Of a DNA stretch of 64,000 nucleotides, positions 43,828-53,220 are shown piece by piece. Under the pieces are notes generated by a model that was not told the DNA's origin, searched no databases, and saw nothing but the letters and a program-made list of their open reading frames with translations. This stretch comes from Peribacillus frigoritolerans (GTDB taxonomy: Bacteria > Bacillota > Bacilli > Bacillales > Bacillaceae). The stretch's first letter is position 1. Every line of letters begins with the position of its first letter. The stretch is taken from positions 310,001 through 374,000 of the forward strand of contig NZ_SMZY01000001.1 of the NCBI RefSeq assembly GCF_004358755.1, given 5' to 3'. A program made the position numbers and the translations under genes.

Positions 43828-43959
43828 TCAATTTTTAAGTGTTTGCGTTTTAAGAAATTCTCTAATTTCTTCTTTGCTGATGCCCATTTTCAAAGCTGAC
43901 AGGATTAACTCTTTCCATTCCTGATCCATCTTTTCTACTTCCTTCATTAATATCTCCAT
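43828..43959 (-). CDS. sinI: SinI anti-repressor
   Basis: 43 residues from ATG 43959, supported by GGAGGAG. Begins MEILMKEVEKMDQEWKELIL; the DQEWKELILSALKMGISKEEIREFL helices match the SinR-binding part of SinI. The reading frame runs 47 codons further upstream to 44100, but that has no ribosome binding site. Directly before sinR, as expected. Confidence 0.85.
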   Translation of the reverse strand: MEILMKEVEKMDQEWKELILSALKMGISKEEIREFLKTQTLKN

Positions 43960-44320
43960 TTTTTCTCCTCCTAAAATACGTCTCTGTATTTCAGGCAGTC
44001 CAGCCATCATAGTTTTTGTAAACCTTAGATCTGTGACTTTGCGTCCCTGCCTTTCAGCAAGTTTGCCTTTGTCTGATATGTGCAATCGTTCATTTTGCAT
44101 AAATCAAGTTTTTGTTTCTTTAGTCCTTCAGAAGAGTGTATCTTATTTACTACTATTATAAAAAATGATTTTTGCTTTTTGTGCTGAAATGTGTCGATTG
44201 AAAAATATTTTTTGATTTTTATGAAAATACTTGAATTAATTGGGTGTAAATTCCTTTAATGTAGGCATTTTGATGGGTTTTGTTTTTAAGAAGCGACAGA
44301 AAATTTTACGCGATAAAACA

Positions 44321-44370
44321 AACTGCAAAATCTCATTTTCTTATTTGAAAATGAGATTTTGCAGTTTTCG
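44321..44370 (-). terminator. Large terminator of yqhH-yqhG
   Basis: Perfect 20-bp stem AACTGCAAAATCTCATTTTC with six-base loop, T-rich tail on the reverse strand. The gap 43960-44320 to sinI is AT-rich and I see no other gene in it. Confidence 0.88.
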
Positions 44371-44373
44371 ACA

Positions 44374-45168
44374 TTAATAGAACGCATTTTGCGACAAATA
44401 AAAAATTCCGCCATTTACAATCGAAACGTTTATTTGCGGATCATATAATTCTTTCAATGCTTCTTTTTCTAATTGGTAGGCTTCCGGTTTTTCATCAAGA
44501 TCTTCATAAAAATGGCTGAGCAGCATCATATCAGCATTCCAGCGCTGTCTGGCATCTTCCGCCCAAGAGTGATCATCCTGCTCAATAATGGATTGAATAT
44601 AGTTTTGAATTCGATTTAACCCGCTTTGTTCCTTAATCATTGGGGAGGTCGTAAAACAAAGATCAGGAATGCGGGGAGTAAGCGTCATTTTTTCCAATTG
44701 ATCCTGGAAGTTTTCAATGATTGCGCCGCTGATCAAATGGAGACCGATTGAATAAAGCTGGTCCTTCTTTTTGTCGCTCTGATAAGATACCATAATATTT
44801 ACTCCAAGCCATGGATGCAGTGATTGAGAGCTTCCTTTGTTCGGAGGACTTTCATAAAGGCGGATGTGGCTTCCAAGCTTTTTGCTCGTCCGGAAAATTT
44901 GATGGAGCCGCGGTGCGCCGAAATGCATGATTTCTCCTTTTAAATCTTCTGGGGCCTGTTTGGCATCTGTAAGAAATGTCAGTTGCATAGGATTTGGAAC
45001 ACCGCCGGTTTTTTCAAGATAAGTCCAGTAAAAAGGCCGATTCATCAGCTCTTTATCCATTTCGATTGTTAACTGCACAGTCATATACTCTGGCTGTTTA
45101 TCTGTGATCTGACATGAATTTGCTGTGAAAAAACTTTCTAAGAATTGGCTGATCTCTTGCTGCAGCAT
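44374..45168 (-). CDS. yqhG: YqhG
   Basis: 264 residues, soluble, no signal. Begins MLQQEISQFLESFFTANSC; conserved central part SHIRLYESPPNKGSSQ and SIGLHLISGAI. Function unknown; pairs with yqhH as in B. subtilis. AAGGAGG precedes the ATG. Confidence 0.85.
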   Translation of the reverse strand: MLQQEISQFLESFFTANSCQITDKQPEYMTVQLTIEMDKELMNRPFYWTYLEKTGGVPNPMQLTFLTDAKQAPEDLKGEIMHFGAPRLHQIFRTSKKLGSHIRLYESPPNKGSSQSLHPWLGVNIMVSYQSDKKKDQLYSIGLHLISGAIIENFQDQLEKMTLTPRIPDLCFTTSPMIKEQSGLNRIQNYIQSIIEQDDHSWAEDARQRWNADMMLLSHFYEDLDEKPEAYQLEKEALKELYDPQINVSIVNGGIFYLSQNAFY

Positions 45169-45192
45169 ATCTTCTGGCCTCCTTGCCTGTTT

Positions 45193-46875
45193 TTATTTTC
45201 CATTTGCAGCTTTTTGTTCTGATTGTTCCTGTTCTGCAAAATGAAGGATGGATGTTAAATTTTCCATTTTGATTTTCATTTCGCCCTCGCTTTTTGATTG
45301 AAAGAGAATGTCCTGCAAATGATCTTCAAAATTGGAAATATCCAATTTGGTTAAGATTTCATCAAGCTCACCGATTACTTTTTCGAATAGATTAATTTTT
45401 TCATAAAGCAGTTTTAATATATGCTCTTCGACCGTGTTTTTTGTAGCCATGTTATAGATGTAAACGTCCTTTTCCTGACCGAGGCGATGAATCCGGCCAA
45501 TTCTTTGTTCAAGCCGCATAGGATTCCAGGGCAGGTCATAATTGATGATATGATTGCAAAATTGAAGATTTATGCCTTCGCCCCCGGCTTCTGTTGCAAT
45601 CAGGACTTGAACGCGGTTTTTAAATAAATCTTTCATCCAATCTTTTTTGCCCCGCTTAAATCCTCCCCTAAATGGCACAGAAGTAATGCCGTGCTGCTGC
45701 AAAAACCACTGCAGGTAAAATTGAGTGGCACGGTATTCAGTAAAAATGATCACTTTATCATCAATTCTTTTAATTAGCTCCACTGTTTTTTGTGCTTTAG
45801 AGTTTCCGTCCACCTCATCAATGCACTGAATCAATTCCCTGATAATAGGTTCAGGAAGCGGGGAGGCTTCACCTTCAGGCCGCTCAATCATTTTTTTCAG
45901 CGTCATATAAACAGCTTCTCTGCTTGAGCAAGCTTCTCTTTGAAGGGTCATGATGGAAAACATGCTTGTAGAAGCCGTTCCGAACGATTTCAGCCTTGAA
46001 ATGGCTGTGTACAAATTTCGTTCAGTTGGAGAGAGTTCAATCGGAACCGTTTCAACATGGCGTTTAGGCCAGTCAATTCCGGTATCGCCGCGGCGGTTTC
46101 GAATCATGACCTTGTTGACAAGCTCCTGCAGATGCTCATGATGTTCGAGTGAGCGATTTTTTGCTGAGAAAACTTCTGAAAAGTAAGCTTCGTTTCCAAG
46201 ATGACCGGGTTTGAGAAGAGAGACAAGATTGAAAATCTCTTCTACACGGTTTTGGATTGGAGTTGCAGTCAGAAGCAGGCAGTATTTCTTTTTCAGGCTC
46301 TGAACAAATTCATAGTTTTTTGTTTTATTATTTTTGAGTTTATGAGCCTCATCGATAATGACTAAATCATATTGCTGGGCAAGGACAATTTCCCTGTGAG
46401 GACTTCGTTTTGCTGTATCAATAGAAGAAACAACCACATCACATGCTTCCCATACATAGCTCTTCTTCTGCTCAACAGCTGGAATATAAAATTTTTCATG
46501 CAGTTCTCTTGCCCATTGTGACACAAGAGAGGCCGGCACAAGAATTAAGATCTTATTGGCCAGTCCGCGGATCATATATTCTTTTACAATCAGTCCAGCT
46601 TCAATCGTTTTTCCAAGCCCTACCTCATCTGCCAGTATCGCTTTGCCGTTCATATGCTCTACTACTTGTCTTGCAACCTCTAATTGATGCGGAAGCGGTG
46701 TGAAATCGGTCAGATGATTTGGTGCCTGCAAGCCTTCAAATGAAGGAACAATTAAATGTTTTTGCACTTCACAGGCGAGTTTGTAATTTTCCCAGCTTGC
46801 CCAGGGTCCATCATCTTCAAGTTTCTTAAAAAAAGTATCCTGCCAGGAGGAATCAAAGTTGATTTTTACATTCAT
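45193..46875 (-). CDS. yqhH: SNF2-family helicase YqhH
   Basis: 560 residues. DEAD-like ATPase with Walker A LADEVGLGKTIEAG, DEAH motif VIIDEAHKL, TATPIQN and motif VI QRIGRIHRLGQ of the SWI2/SNF2 (RapA-like) family. Presumed DNA- or RNA-polymerase-remodelling ATPase. ATG 46875 is preferred (AAAGGGC, nine bases); the TTG at 46893 overlaps that site. Same operon as yqhG, 24 bases apart. Confidence 0.9.
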   Translation of the reverse strand: MNVKINFDSSWQDTFFKKLEDDGPWASWENYKLACEVQKHLIVPSFEGLQAPNHLTDFTPLPHQLEVARQVVEHMNGKAILADEVGLGKTIEAGLIVKEYMIRGLANKILILVPASLVSQWARELHEKFYIPAVEQKKSYVWEACDVVVSSIDTAKRSPHREIVLAQQYDLVIIDEAHKLKNNKTKNYEFVQSLKKKYCLLLTATPIQNRVEEIFNLVSLLKPGHLGNEAYFSEVFSAKNRSLEHHEHLQELVNKVMIRNRRGDTGIDWPKRHVETVPIELSPTERNLYTAISRLKSFGTASTSMFSIMTLQREACSSREAVYMTLKKMIERPEGEASPLPEPIIRELIQCIDEVDGNSKAQKTVELIKRIDDKVIIFTEYRATQFYLQWFLQQHGITSVPFRGGFKRGKKDWMKDLFKNRVQVLIATEAGGEGINLQFCNHIINYDLPWNPMRLEQRIGRIHRLGQEKDVYIYNMATKNTVEEHILKLLYEKINLFEKVIGELDEILTKLDISNFEDHLQDILFQSKSEGEMKIKMENLTSILHFAEQEQSEQKAANGK

Positions 46876-47109
46876 TAATGACAGCCCTTTCAAGAAAAGG
46901 TAATGTTATACTGAATCGTTCACTTTAAAGTGTGAATTCGTAATTTATTATGATAAAATACAAATAAAATAGGTTAAACACGAACATTAAACTAAAATAC
47001 ATGTTTAATATTTGTGTAAAAATAGATTGATGAATATTGTTCATAATGGTAGGATGTTAATAAGTAAGAAAGTTGCTAACATACTTACTTTTCAGTCAGC
47101 ATGCTTCTT

Positions 47110-47134
47110 ATGTCAAAAATGTCAAAATGTCAAA
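47110..47134. repeat. Three tandem ATGTCAAA repeats
   Basis: ATGTCAAA occurs three times back to back before the glycine riboswitch (reverse strand: TTTGACAT, three -35-like boxes). Just before, ATGTTA/TAACAT and AAGTAAG/CTTACTT inverted pairs lie at 47054-47095. This is the divergent yqhH/gcvT control region. Confidence 0.6.
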
Positions 47135-47179
47135 GAATGTTATCTCTTAGTATGACCAGTTTTAAAGAAAATATGAGCG

Positions 47180-47428
47180 AATGAGAACAAGGGGAGAGAC
47201 TGCCGGCGGCTTCATTGGATGTATGCCGCAAACGCAGCGCCGAAGGAGCAAACATCTGTGAATCTCTCAGGCAAAAGAACTCTTGTTTGACGCAACTCTG
47301 GAGAGAGTTTGTGAAAGCGGCAAACCACCAAAGGGGAAAGCTTTGCATATATTGGCAAGGTAAACTTTCAGGTGCAGGGACAGAGACTTCCTTTTTATAT
47401 AAAGGGGGGTCTCTGTCCTTTTTTTATA
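47180..47428 (+). promoter_or_regulatory. Tandem glycine riboswitch with terminator switch
   Basis: Two glycine aptamers. The first runs from GAACAAGGGGAGAGAC to about 47288 with CGCCGAAGGAGCAAAC and CTCAGGCAAAAG; the second runs to about 47395 with GCAACTCTGGAGAG, CACCAAAGGGG and TTTCAGG. The expression platform is the hairpin GGACAGAGAC (47378) with GTCTCTGTCC (47409) and T8. Glycine binding is expected to prevent the terminator and switch on gcvT-gcvPA-gcvPB. Confidence 0.95.
47378..47428 (+). terminator. Expression-platform terminator of the glycine riboswitch
   Basis: Ten-base main stem with an extended inner pairing (TTCCTTT with AAAGGGG) and T8, 24 bases before the gcvT start. Confidence 0.88.
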
Positions 47429-47451
47429 CTTTTTGGGGAGGCGATTTGATT

Positions 47452-48555
47452 ATGGCGGATTTAAAGCGAACACCATTATTTGATGTCTATAAAGAGCACG
47501 GAGCAAAGACCATTGATTTTGGAGGATGGGATCTTCCCGTTCAATTTTCTTCTATTAAAGAGGAACACGAAGCAGTTCGGGGAATGGCAGGTTTATTCGA
47601 TGTTTCGCATATGGGCGAAATTGAAGTGGCAGGCACGGACAGTCTAGCTTTTCTTCAAAAAACGATGACAAATGATGTCTCCCTGCTGAAAGACGGCGGT
47701 GCGCAGTACACGGCTATGTGCTATGAAGATGGCGGAACAGTGGACGATTTATTAATTTATAAAAAATCAGACTCTCATTATTTATTAGTCGTTAATGCTT
47801 CAAATATTGAAAAAGATTATGATTGGCTGAGCTCGCACAAATTCGGAGATGTACAGCTGCGTAATGTTTCATCTGAAATTGCCCAGCTGGCCATTCAGGG
47901 TCCTAAAGCTGAATCGATTCTTCAACAATTAACAGAAACAGATTTAAGTGAAATCAAGTTTTTTAAATTCAAAGATGACGTTGTCATAAATGATGTAAAA
48001 GCACTTGTCTCAAGAACAGGTTATACAGGCGAAGACGGCTTTGAAGTCTATTGCCCTTCTTCAGAAGCGCCTTCTTTATGGAATGCGATTTTAGAAGCAG
48101 GCAAAAATGAAGGAATTCTTCCTTGCGGTCTAGGGGCACGCGATACACTGCGCTTTGAAGCAAATCTTCCTTTGTATGGCCAGGAGCTTACTAAGGACAT
48201 TACTCCGATTGAGGCAGGGATTGGCTTTGCCGTAAAACCGAACAAAGAGGCAGACTTCATCGGCAAAGATGTATTAAAAGAACAAAAAGAGAATGGCACG
48301 GCAAGAAAGCTTGCCGGTATAGAGATGATTGACAAGGGAATTCCAAGGCATGGTTATGAAGTATTTCATGGAGACGAACAAATCGGCGAGGTAACGACCG
48401 GCACACAATCTCCTACATTAAAGAAAAATATTGGCTGGGCTATGCTGAAAAAGGAATTTGCAGAACCAGGTTCTGAAGTGAGTGTTCAGGTGCGCAAGAA
48501 ACGCTTAAAAGCAGTTGTAGTTTCAACACCTTTTTATAAACGACCAAAAAAATGA
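47452..48555 (+). CDS. gcvT: Glycine cleavage system T protein (aminomethyltransferase)
   Basis: 367 residues. Transfers the methylene from aminomethyl-lipoyl H protein to THF. Folate-domain features [11 protein letters not shown]-like [22 protein letters not shown], and conserved GARDTLR. GGGGAGG precedes ATG 47452; the longer reading frame starts in the riboswitch. First gene of the gcv operon. Confidence 0.96.
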   Translation: MADLKRTPLFDVYKEHGAKTIDFGGWDLPVQFSSIKEEHEAVRGMAGLFDVSHMGEIEVAGTDSLAFLQKTMTNDVSLLKDGGAQYTAMCYEDGGTVDDLLIYKKSDSHYLLVVNASNIEKDYDWLSSHKFGDVQLRNVSSEIAQLAIQGPKAESILQQLTETDLSEIKFFKFKDDVVINDVKALVSRTGYTGEDGFEVYCPSSEAPSLWNAILEAGKNEGILPCGLGARDTLRFEANLPLYGQELTKDITPIEAGIGFAVKPNKEADFIGKDVLKEQKENGTARKLAGIEMIDKGIPRHGYEVFHGDEQIGEVTTGTQSPTLKKNIGWAMLKKEFAEPGSEVSVQVRKKRLKAVVVSTPFYKRPKK

Positions 48556-48580
48556 ACTAGTTTGAAAGGGGAACACATCC

Positions 48581-49927
48581 ATGAAACATCGTTATTTGCC
48601 GATGACAGAACAAGATCAGCAGGAAATGCTTGACGCTGTCGGAGTATCTTCTATAGATGAGCTTTTTTCAGATATTCCCGAGAGTGTGCGTTTTCAGGGG
48701 GAATACAAGATCAAACAAGCAAAGTCTGAAACGGAACTTGTGGGTGAGCTGAGTGAGCTTGCTTCTAAAAACAAGGATTTAAGAAGCAATGCTTCTTTCC
48801 TTGGCGCAGGTGTATATGATCATTACATGCCGATCATCGTAGATCATGTTATTTCCAGGTCAGAGTTTTATACAGCCTACACACCGTATCAGCCGGAAAT
48901 CTCACAAGGCGAGCTTCAGGCCATCTTTGAATTTCAAACGATGATTGCTGAGCTTACTGGAATGGATGTTGCAAATTCATCCATGTATGACGGCGGAACT
49001 TCTCTGGCTGAAGCTGCCATGCTTGCTGCCGGTCAAACAAAAAAGAAAAAAGTCATTGTTTCAAAAGCAGTTCATCCGGAAAGCAGAGATGTTCTGAAAA
49101 CATATGCAAAAGGACAGTACATTGAAGTAGTGGAAGTGCCTGTGAAAAATGGCGTAACCGATCTTGAAGCTTTAAAAGCGGAAATGTCAGACGATGTTGC
49201 GGCTGTTGTTGTGCAATATCCAAACTTCTTCGGGCAAGTCGAGCCGCTTAAAGACATTGAACCTATTGCTCACACAGGAAAGAGCATGTTTATCGTGTCT
49301 TCTAATCCGCTTGCGCTGGGAGCTTTAACACCTCCTGGAAAATTTGGAGCTGATATTGTGGCAGGCGACGCTCAGCCATTCGGTATTCCTACTGCTTTTG
49401 GCGGTCCGCACTGCGGATATTTTGCTGTAACTCAAAAATTGCTCCGCAAAGTGCCGGGACGATTGGTTGGCCAAACGACAGATGAACAGGGCAGACGCGG
49501 GTTTGTCTTAACCCTGCAGGCGCGTGAGCAGCACATTAGACGTGACAAAGCGACTTCTAATATATGTTCAAATCAGGCTTTAAATGCTTTGGCAGCCTCG
49601 GTTGCCATGACTGCACTGGGAAAAAAAGGCGTAAAAGAGATGGCTTTGCAAAATATCCAAAAAGCAAATTACGCTAAAAAAGCATTTGCTGCAAGCGGGA
49701 TTGAAGTTCCATTCGAAGGGGCTGTTTTTAACGAATTTGTTATTAAATTAAACAAACCGATTAAAGAGATAAATGCAAAACTTATTCAAAAGAATATCAT
49801 TGGCGGTTTCGATTTAGGCACTGTATACCCGGAGTTTGAAAACCACATGCTTGTAGCGGTAACTGAATTGCGCACAAAAGAAGAAATTGACTTATTTGTT
49901 AAGGAATTGGGGGATGGACATGAATAA
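48581..49927 (+). CDS. gcvPA: Glycine dehydrogenase (decarboxylating) subunit 1
   Basis: 448 residues, N-terminal half of the split P protein: [35 protein letters not shown]. It lacks the PLP lysine, which is in GcvPB. Decarboxylates glycine and loads the lipoyl H protein with GcvPB. AAAGGGG precedes ATG 48581. Confidence 0.95.
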   Translation: MKHRYLPMTEQDQQEMLDAVGVSSIDELFSDIPESVRFQGEYKIKQAKSETELVGELSELASKNKDLRSNASFLGAGVYDHYMPIIVDHVISRSEFYTAYTPYQPEISQGELQAIFEFQTMIAELTGMDVANSSMYDGGTSLAEAAMLAAGQTKKKKVIVSKAVHPESRDVLKTYAKGQYIEVVEVPVKNGVTDLEALKAEMSDDVAAVVVQYPNFFGQVEPLKDIEPIAHTGKSMFIVSSNPLALGALTPPGKFGADIVAGDAQPFGIPTAFGGPHCGYFAVTQKLLRKVPGRLVGQTTDEQGRRGFVLTLQAREQHIRRDKATSNICSNQALNALAASVAMTALGKKGVKEMALQNIQKANYAKKAFAASGIEVPFEGAVFNEFVIKLNKPIKEINAKLIQKNIIGGFDLGTVYPEFENHMLVAVTELRTKEEIDLFVKELGDGHE

Positions 49928-51380
49928 GCAGGATCAGCCAGTAATATTTGAACTGACAAAACCAGGACGAACAGGCTATAGTTTGCCTTCATTGGATATC
50001 CCTGAAATGGCAGCAGATGAATTGATTCCAAGTGAATATTTGCGAGAAGATGATGCTGAACTGCCGGAAGTATCTGAACTTGATATCATGAGACATTATA
50101 CAGCTCTCTCCAAGAGAAACCATGGAGTTGATTCCGGTTTTTATCCTCTTGGATCCTGTACGATGAAGTACAATCCGAAAATTAATGAAAATGTTGCTCG
50201 TATGGCAGGACTGGCTCATATTCATCCATTGCAGGATGAAAGTACAGTTCAGGGTGCACTTGAGCTAATGTATGATTTACAGGAGCATCTCATTGAAATT
50301 ACCGGAATGGATGAAGTTACACTTCAGCCCGCAGCGGGAGCTCATGGTGAATGGACCGGCCTGATGATGATCCGTGCTTATCACGAAGCGAACAATGACC
50401 TGAACCGGACAAAAGTGATTGTTCCTGACTCGGCTCATGGAACAAATCCGGCATCAGCAACAGTAGCAGGATTTGAGACGATTACGGTTAAATCAAACGA
50501 ACAGGGGCTTGTTGATCTTGATGATTTAAAGCGTGTGGTAGGGGACGATACAGCTGCGCTTATGTTGACGAATCCTAATACCCTTGGTCTTTTTGAAGAA
50601 AATATATTGGAAATGGCGAAAATTGTTCATGATGCAGGAGGCAAGCTTTATTACGACGGTGCAAATTTAAATGCCGTACTAAGCAAGGCCCGCCCCGGCG
50701 ATATGGGATTTGATGTCGTTCATTTAAATCTTCATAAAACATTTACCGGCCCTCACGGAGGAGGCGGTCCTGGATCTGGTCCGGTCGGAGTAAAAGCTGA
50801 TCTGATTCCGTACTTGCCAAAACCTGTTTTAGTAAAAAGAGATGATAAATATACGTTTGACTATGACCGCCCGCAGTCTATCGGCAGGGTAAAGCCATTC
50901 TACGGAAACTTCGGAATCAATGTCCGTGCATATACTTATATTCGCACAATGGGACCTGATGGATTAAAAGCGGTGACGGAATATGCAGTACTAAACGCCA
51001 ACTATATGATGAGAAGACTTTCAGAAGCGTATGATCTGCCGTTTGACAGACATTGCAAGCACGAATTTGTTCTCTCAGGCAAGCGCCAGAAAAAATTAGG
51101 GGTCCGTACGCTTGATATCGCAAAAAGGCTGCTTGATTTCGGCTATCATCCGCCAACAATCTACTTTCCGTTAAATGTTGAAGAGTGCATCATGATTGAA
51201 CCGACTGAGACAGAATCAAAGGAAACTTTAGATTCATTTATTGAGGCGATGCTTCAAATCGCAAAAGAAGCGGAAGAAAACCCTGAAATCGTCCAGGAAG
51301 CTCCGCATACGACAGTTGTCAGCCGCTTAGATGAAACTACAGCAGCAAGAAAACCGATCTTGCGTTATCAAAAGCAGTAA
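49920..51380 (+). CDS. gcvPB: Glycine dehydrogenase (decarboxylating) subunit 2
   Basis: 486 residues. PLP-binding Lys in [32 protein letters not shown] and [11 protein letters not shown]. Overlaps gcvPA by eight bases; ATG 49920 is preceded by GGGGGATG. The longer in-frame start at 49887 lies inside gcvPA. Confidence 0.96.
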   Translation: MNKQDQPVIFELTKPGRTGYSLPSLDIPEMAADELIPSEYLREDDAELPEVSELDIMRHYTALSKRNHGVDSGFYPLGSCTMKYNPKINENVARMAGLAHIHPLQDESTVQGALELMYDLQEHLIEITGMDEVTLQPAAGAHGEWTGLMMIRAYHEANNDLNRTKVIVPDSAHGTNPASATVAGFETITVKSNEQGLVDLDDLKRVVGDDTAALMLTNPNTLGLFEENILEMAKIVHDAGGKLYYDGANLNAVLSKARPGDMGFDVVHLNLHKTFTGPHGGGGPGSGPVGVKADLIPYLPKPVLVKRDDKYTFDYDRPQSIGRVKPFYGNFGINVRAYTYIRTMGPDGLKAVTEYAVLNANYMMRRLSEAYDLPFDRHCKHEFVLSGKRQKKLGVRTLDIAKRLLDFGYHPPTIYFPLNVEECIMIEPTETESKETLDSFIEAMLQIAKEAEENPEIVQEAPHTTVVSRLDETTAARKPILRYQKQ

Positions 51381-51390
51381 AAGGTAAAAA

Positions 51391-51423
51391 AAAAGGATTC
51401 GCTCTTTTGCGGATCCTTTTTTC
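51391..51423 (+). terminator. Terminator of the gcv operon
   Basis: AAAGGATTCGC, six-base loop, GCGGATCCTTT, one mismatch, T run. Confidence 0.88.
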
Positions 51424-51432
51424 TATTTATAC

Positions 51433-51466
51433 AAAAAAAGTCTGCAAAACTGTCTGCAGACTTCTT
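51433..51466 (-). terminator. Terminator of yqhL
   Basis: AAGTCTGCA / TGCAGACTT stem with T7 on the reverse strand. Confidence 0.8.
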
Positions 51467-51467
51467 C

Positions 51468-51851
51468 TTATTTCTTAGCTTTAATTTTTCCGCCCCAGCC
51501 CTTAAAGCCGCCTTTAAGCATGTAGAGATCATTGTAGCCTTTTCTTTTCAGCATTTGAGCTGTGCGTCCGCTTCTGACAGTGTTTTGACAGTAAAGGTAG
51601 ACTGGCTGATCTTTGCGGATTTCTTTATGTCTTTGTCTCATTTGGGATAAAGGAATGTTTCTTGCTCCAAGGATATGTCCGCCGTCAAATTCATTTGGTT
51701 CACGGACATCAATTAACTGAGCTTTTCTGTATCCTGCTCGGAATTCTTCTTCCGTTAATGTTTTCATAATTTTTCGCTGATAAAAATAAGAGTAAATCGT
51801 ATAGGCTGCTAGTGCGCCTAATAGAATCAATAAAAAAATCCATGTTGTCAA
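51468..51851 (-). CDS. yqhL: Rhodanese-like membrane protein YqhL
   Basis: 127 residues. Membrane segment at ~4-24, then a single rhodanese domain with QLIDVREPNEFDGGHILGA and active-site Cys in LYCQNTVRSG. Likely a sulfur-transfer or persulfide-binding role, anchored at the membrane. TTG start preceded by AAGGAG at ten bases. Confidence 0.88.
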   Translation of the reverse strand: MTTWIFLLILLGALAAYTIYSYFYQRKIMKTLTEEEFRAGYRKAQLIDVREPNEFDGGHILGARNIPLSQMRQRHKEIRKDQPVYLYCQNTVRSGRTAQMLKRKGYNDLYMLKGGFKGWGGKIKAKK

Positions 51852-52058
51852 GCTGACCCGACTCCTTTATAAGCAACTTTTCTAAGACAAGTTCAAATGA
51901 ACTTTAATAATATTGGACAACTACTATTATATAAGAGCAGGATCAAATTGTCATCTATGAATAAGACATAAATATTTTCAACCTTCCCTTCTTTTTGATA
52001 GACTAGGTAAGGCACAGAAAATGAAATACATACTTATCATGGAAAATGGGGTATGAAG

Positions 52059-52895
52059 ATGGCAAAAGAAACTTGGAGATTTATTGATTCAGGGAATTGT
52101 TCCCCGTCCTATAATATGGCATTAGATGAAGCGCTGCTTGAGTGGAACAGTCAGGGAATGATCCCTCCGGTCATTCGTTTTTACGGCTGGAACCCGGCCA
52201 CTCTTTCAGTTGGATATTTTCAAAAAGCCGAAAAAGAAATTGATCTTGATGCCGTTAAAGAGTACGGGCTTGGCTTTGTGCGCAGGCCGACAGGAGGAAG
52301 AGGGGTTCTCCATGACAAAGAGCTGACCTACAGCGTGATCGTGTCAGAAGAGCATCCTGAAATGCCAAAGACTGTAACGGAAGCATACAGAGTCATATCT
52401 GAAGGTATTCTTCAGGGTTTCAGGGAACTGGGACTTGATGCATATTTCGCCGTTCCGAGAACGGAGGAAGAGAAGCAGGGGCTTAAGAATCCGCGGTCTG
52501 CCGTATGTTTTGACGCACCATCCTGGTATGAACTTGTTGTAGAAGGACGCAAGGTAGCAGGGAGCGCTCAAACACGCCAAAAAGGAGTCATTCTTCAGCA
52601 CGGCTCCATTTTGCTCGATATAGATGAAGAAAAGCTTTTTAACCTGTTTAAGTATCCAAGCGAGCGGGTAAAAGAACGAATGCAGAAAAATTTTAAAAAT
52701 AAGGCAGTTGCTGTCAATGCTTTGCGTGAAATTCCTGTTACTCTGGAGGAGGCAAAGCATGCTTTTAAAAAGGGCTTTGAAATGGGGCTGAATATTTCAC
52801 TTGAGCCTTATACACTGACAGATGAAGAACATGCATATGTAGAGAAGATTGCATTGGAAAAATATGATACAGATGAGTGGAATTATAAACGATAA
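52059..52895 (+). CDS. lipM: Octanoyltransferase LipM
   Basis: 278 residues. Transfers octanoate from acyl carrier protein to the glycine-cleavage H protein, supporting the neighbouring gcv genes. BPL/LPL-type fold with [12 protein letters not shown], catalytic Cys in [14 protein letters not shown], and Lys in [12 protein letters not shown] 52059 has GGGG seven bases upstream and aligns with B. subtilis LipM; ATG 52053 is too close. Confidence 0.94.
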   Translation: MAKETWRFIDSGNCSPSYNMALDEALLEWNSQGMIPPVIRFYGWNPATLSVGYFQKAEKEIDLDAVKEYGLGFVRRPTGGRGVLHDKELTYSVIVSEEHPEMPKTVTEAYRVISEGILQGFRELGLDAYFAVPRTEEEKQGLKNPRSAVCFDAPSWYELVVEGRKVAGSAQTRQKGVILQHGSILLDIDEEKLFNLFKYPSERVKERMQKNFKNKAVAVNALREIPVTLEEAKHAFKKGFEMGLNISLEPYTLTDEEHAYVEKIALEKYDTDEWNYKR

Positions 52896-52928
52896 GCGAC
52901 TTAAATCTAGTCGCTTTTGTTTATTTTT
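52894..52928 (+). terminator. Terminator of lipM
   Basis: AAGCGACT pairs with AGTCGCTT, then T-rich sequence. Beyond it, to 53110, AT-rich DNA with no gene. Confidence 0.78.
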
Positions 52929-53118
52929 TTGTGATGCTTTTCAAATTATTACAAAACATTCCTTATTTTTCTAACTACGTGTTCTCTTCGGATTTTGCAA
53001 GCGACAAAATTCATCAAAAAAAGTGATTATGGAGTTCCTATCTTCTTTTTTCTCATTATTTCTGCTTCATTTGTGCAGTTATTAATTTGACAAAATAAAA
53101 TAGGTTTGCCTGTTTATC

Positions 53119-53160
53119 CATATATAGTATTGTCGAACGAAAATATAATACTATATATTG
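53119..53160 (+). promoter_or_regulatory. Two NrdR boxes before nrdJ
   Basis: CATATATAGTATTG (53119-53132) and AATACTATATATTG (53147-53160) are the same sequence in opposite orientations, centres 28 bases apart. They resemble NrdR operator boxes, so nrdJ is predicted to be repressed when dATP is high. TATAAT at 53144 may be the -10. Confidence 0.75.
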
Positions 53161-53220
53161 ATAAAAGTATGGCTGTGTGATAAATTAAATCAAGTACAAG
53201 TAGATAGGGGAGTTGTTTGA

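Noticed and set aside
43960-44100. Longer N terminus for SinI (start at 44100).
   Set aside because: No ribosome binding site there; GGAGGAG before ATG 43959 fits and gives a SinI-sized product.
47215-47451. N-terminal extension of GcvT through the riboswitch.
   Set aside because: The reading frame crosses the aptamers and terminator; the true start at 47452 has a strong ribosome binding site.
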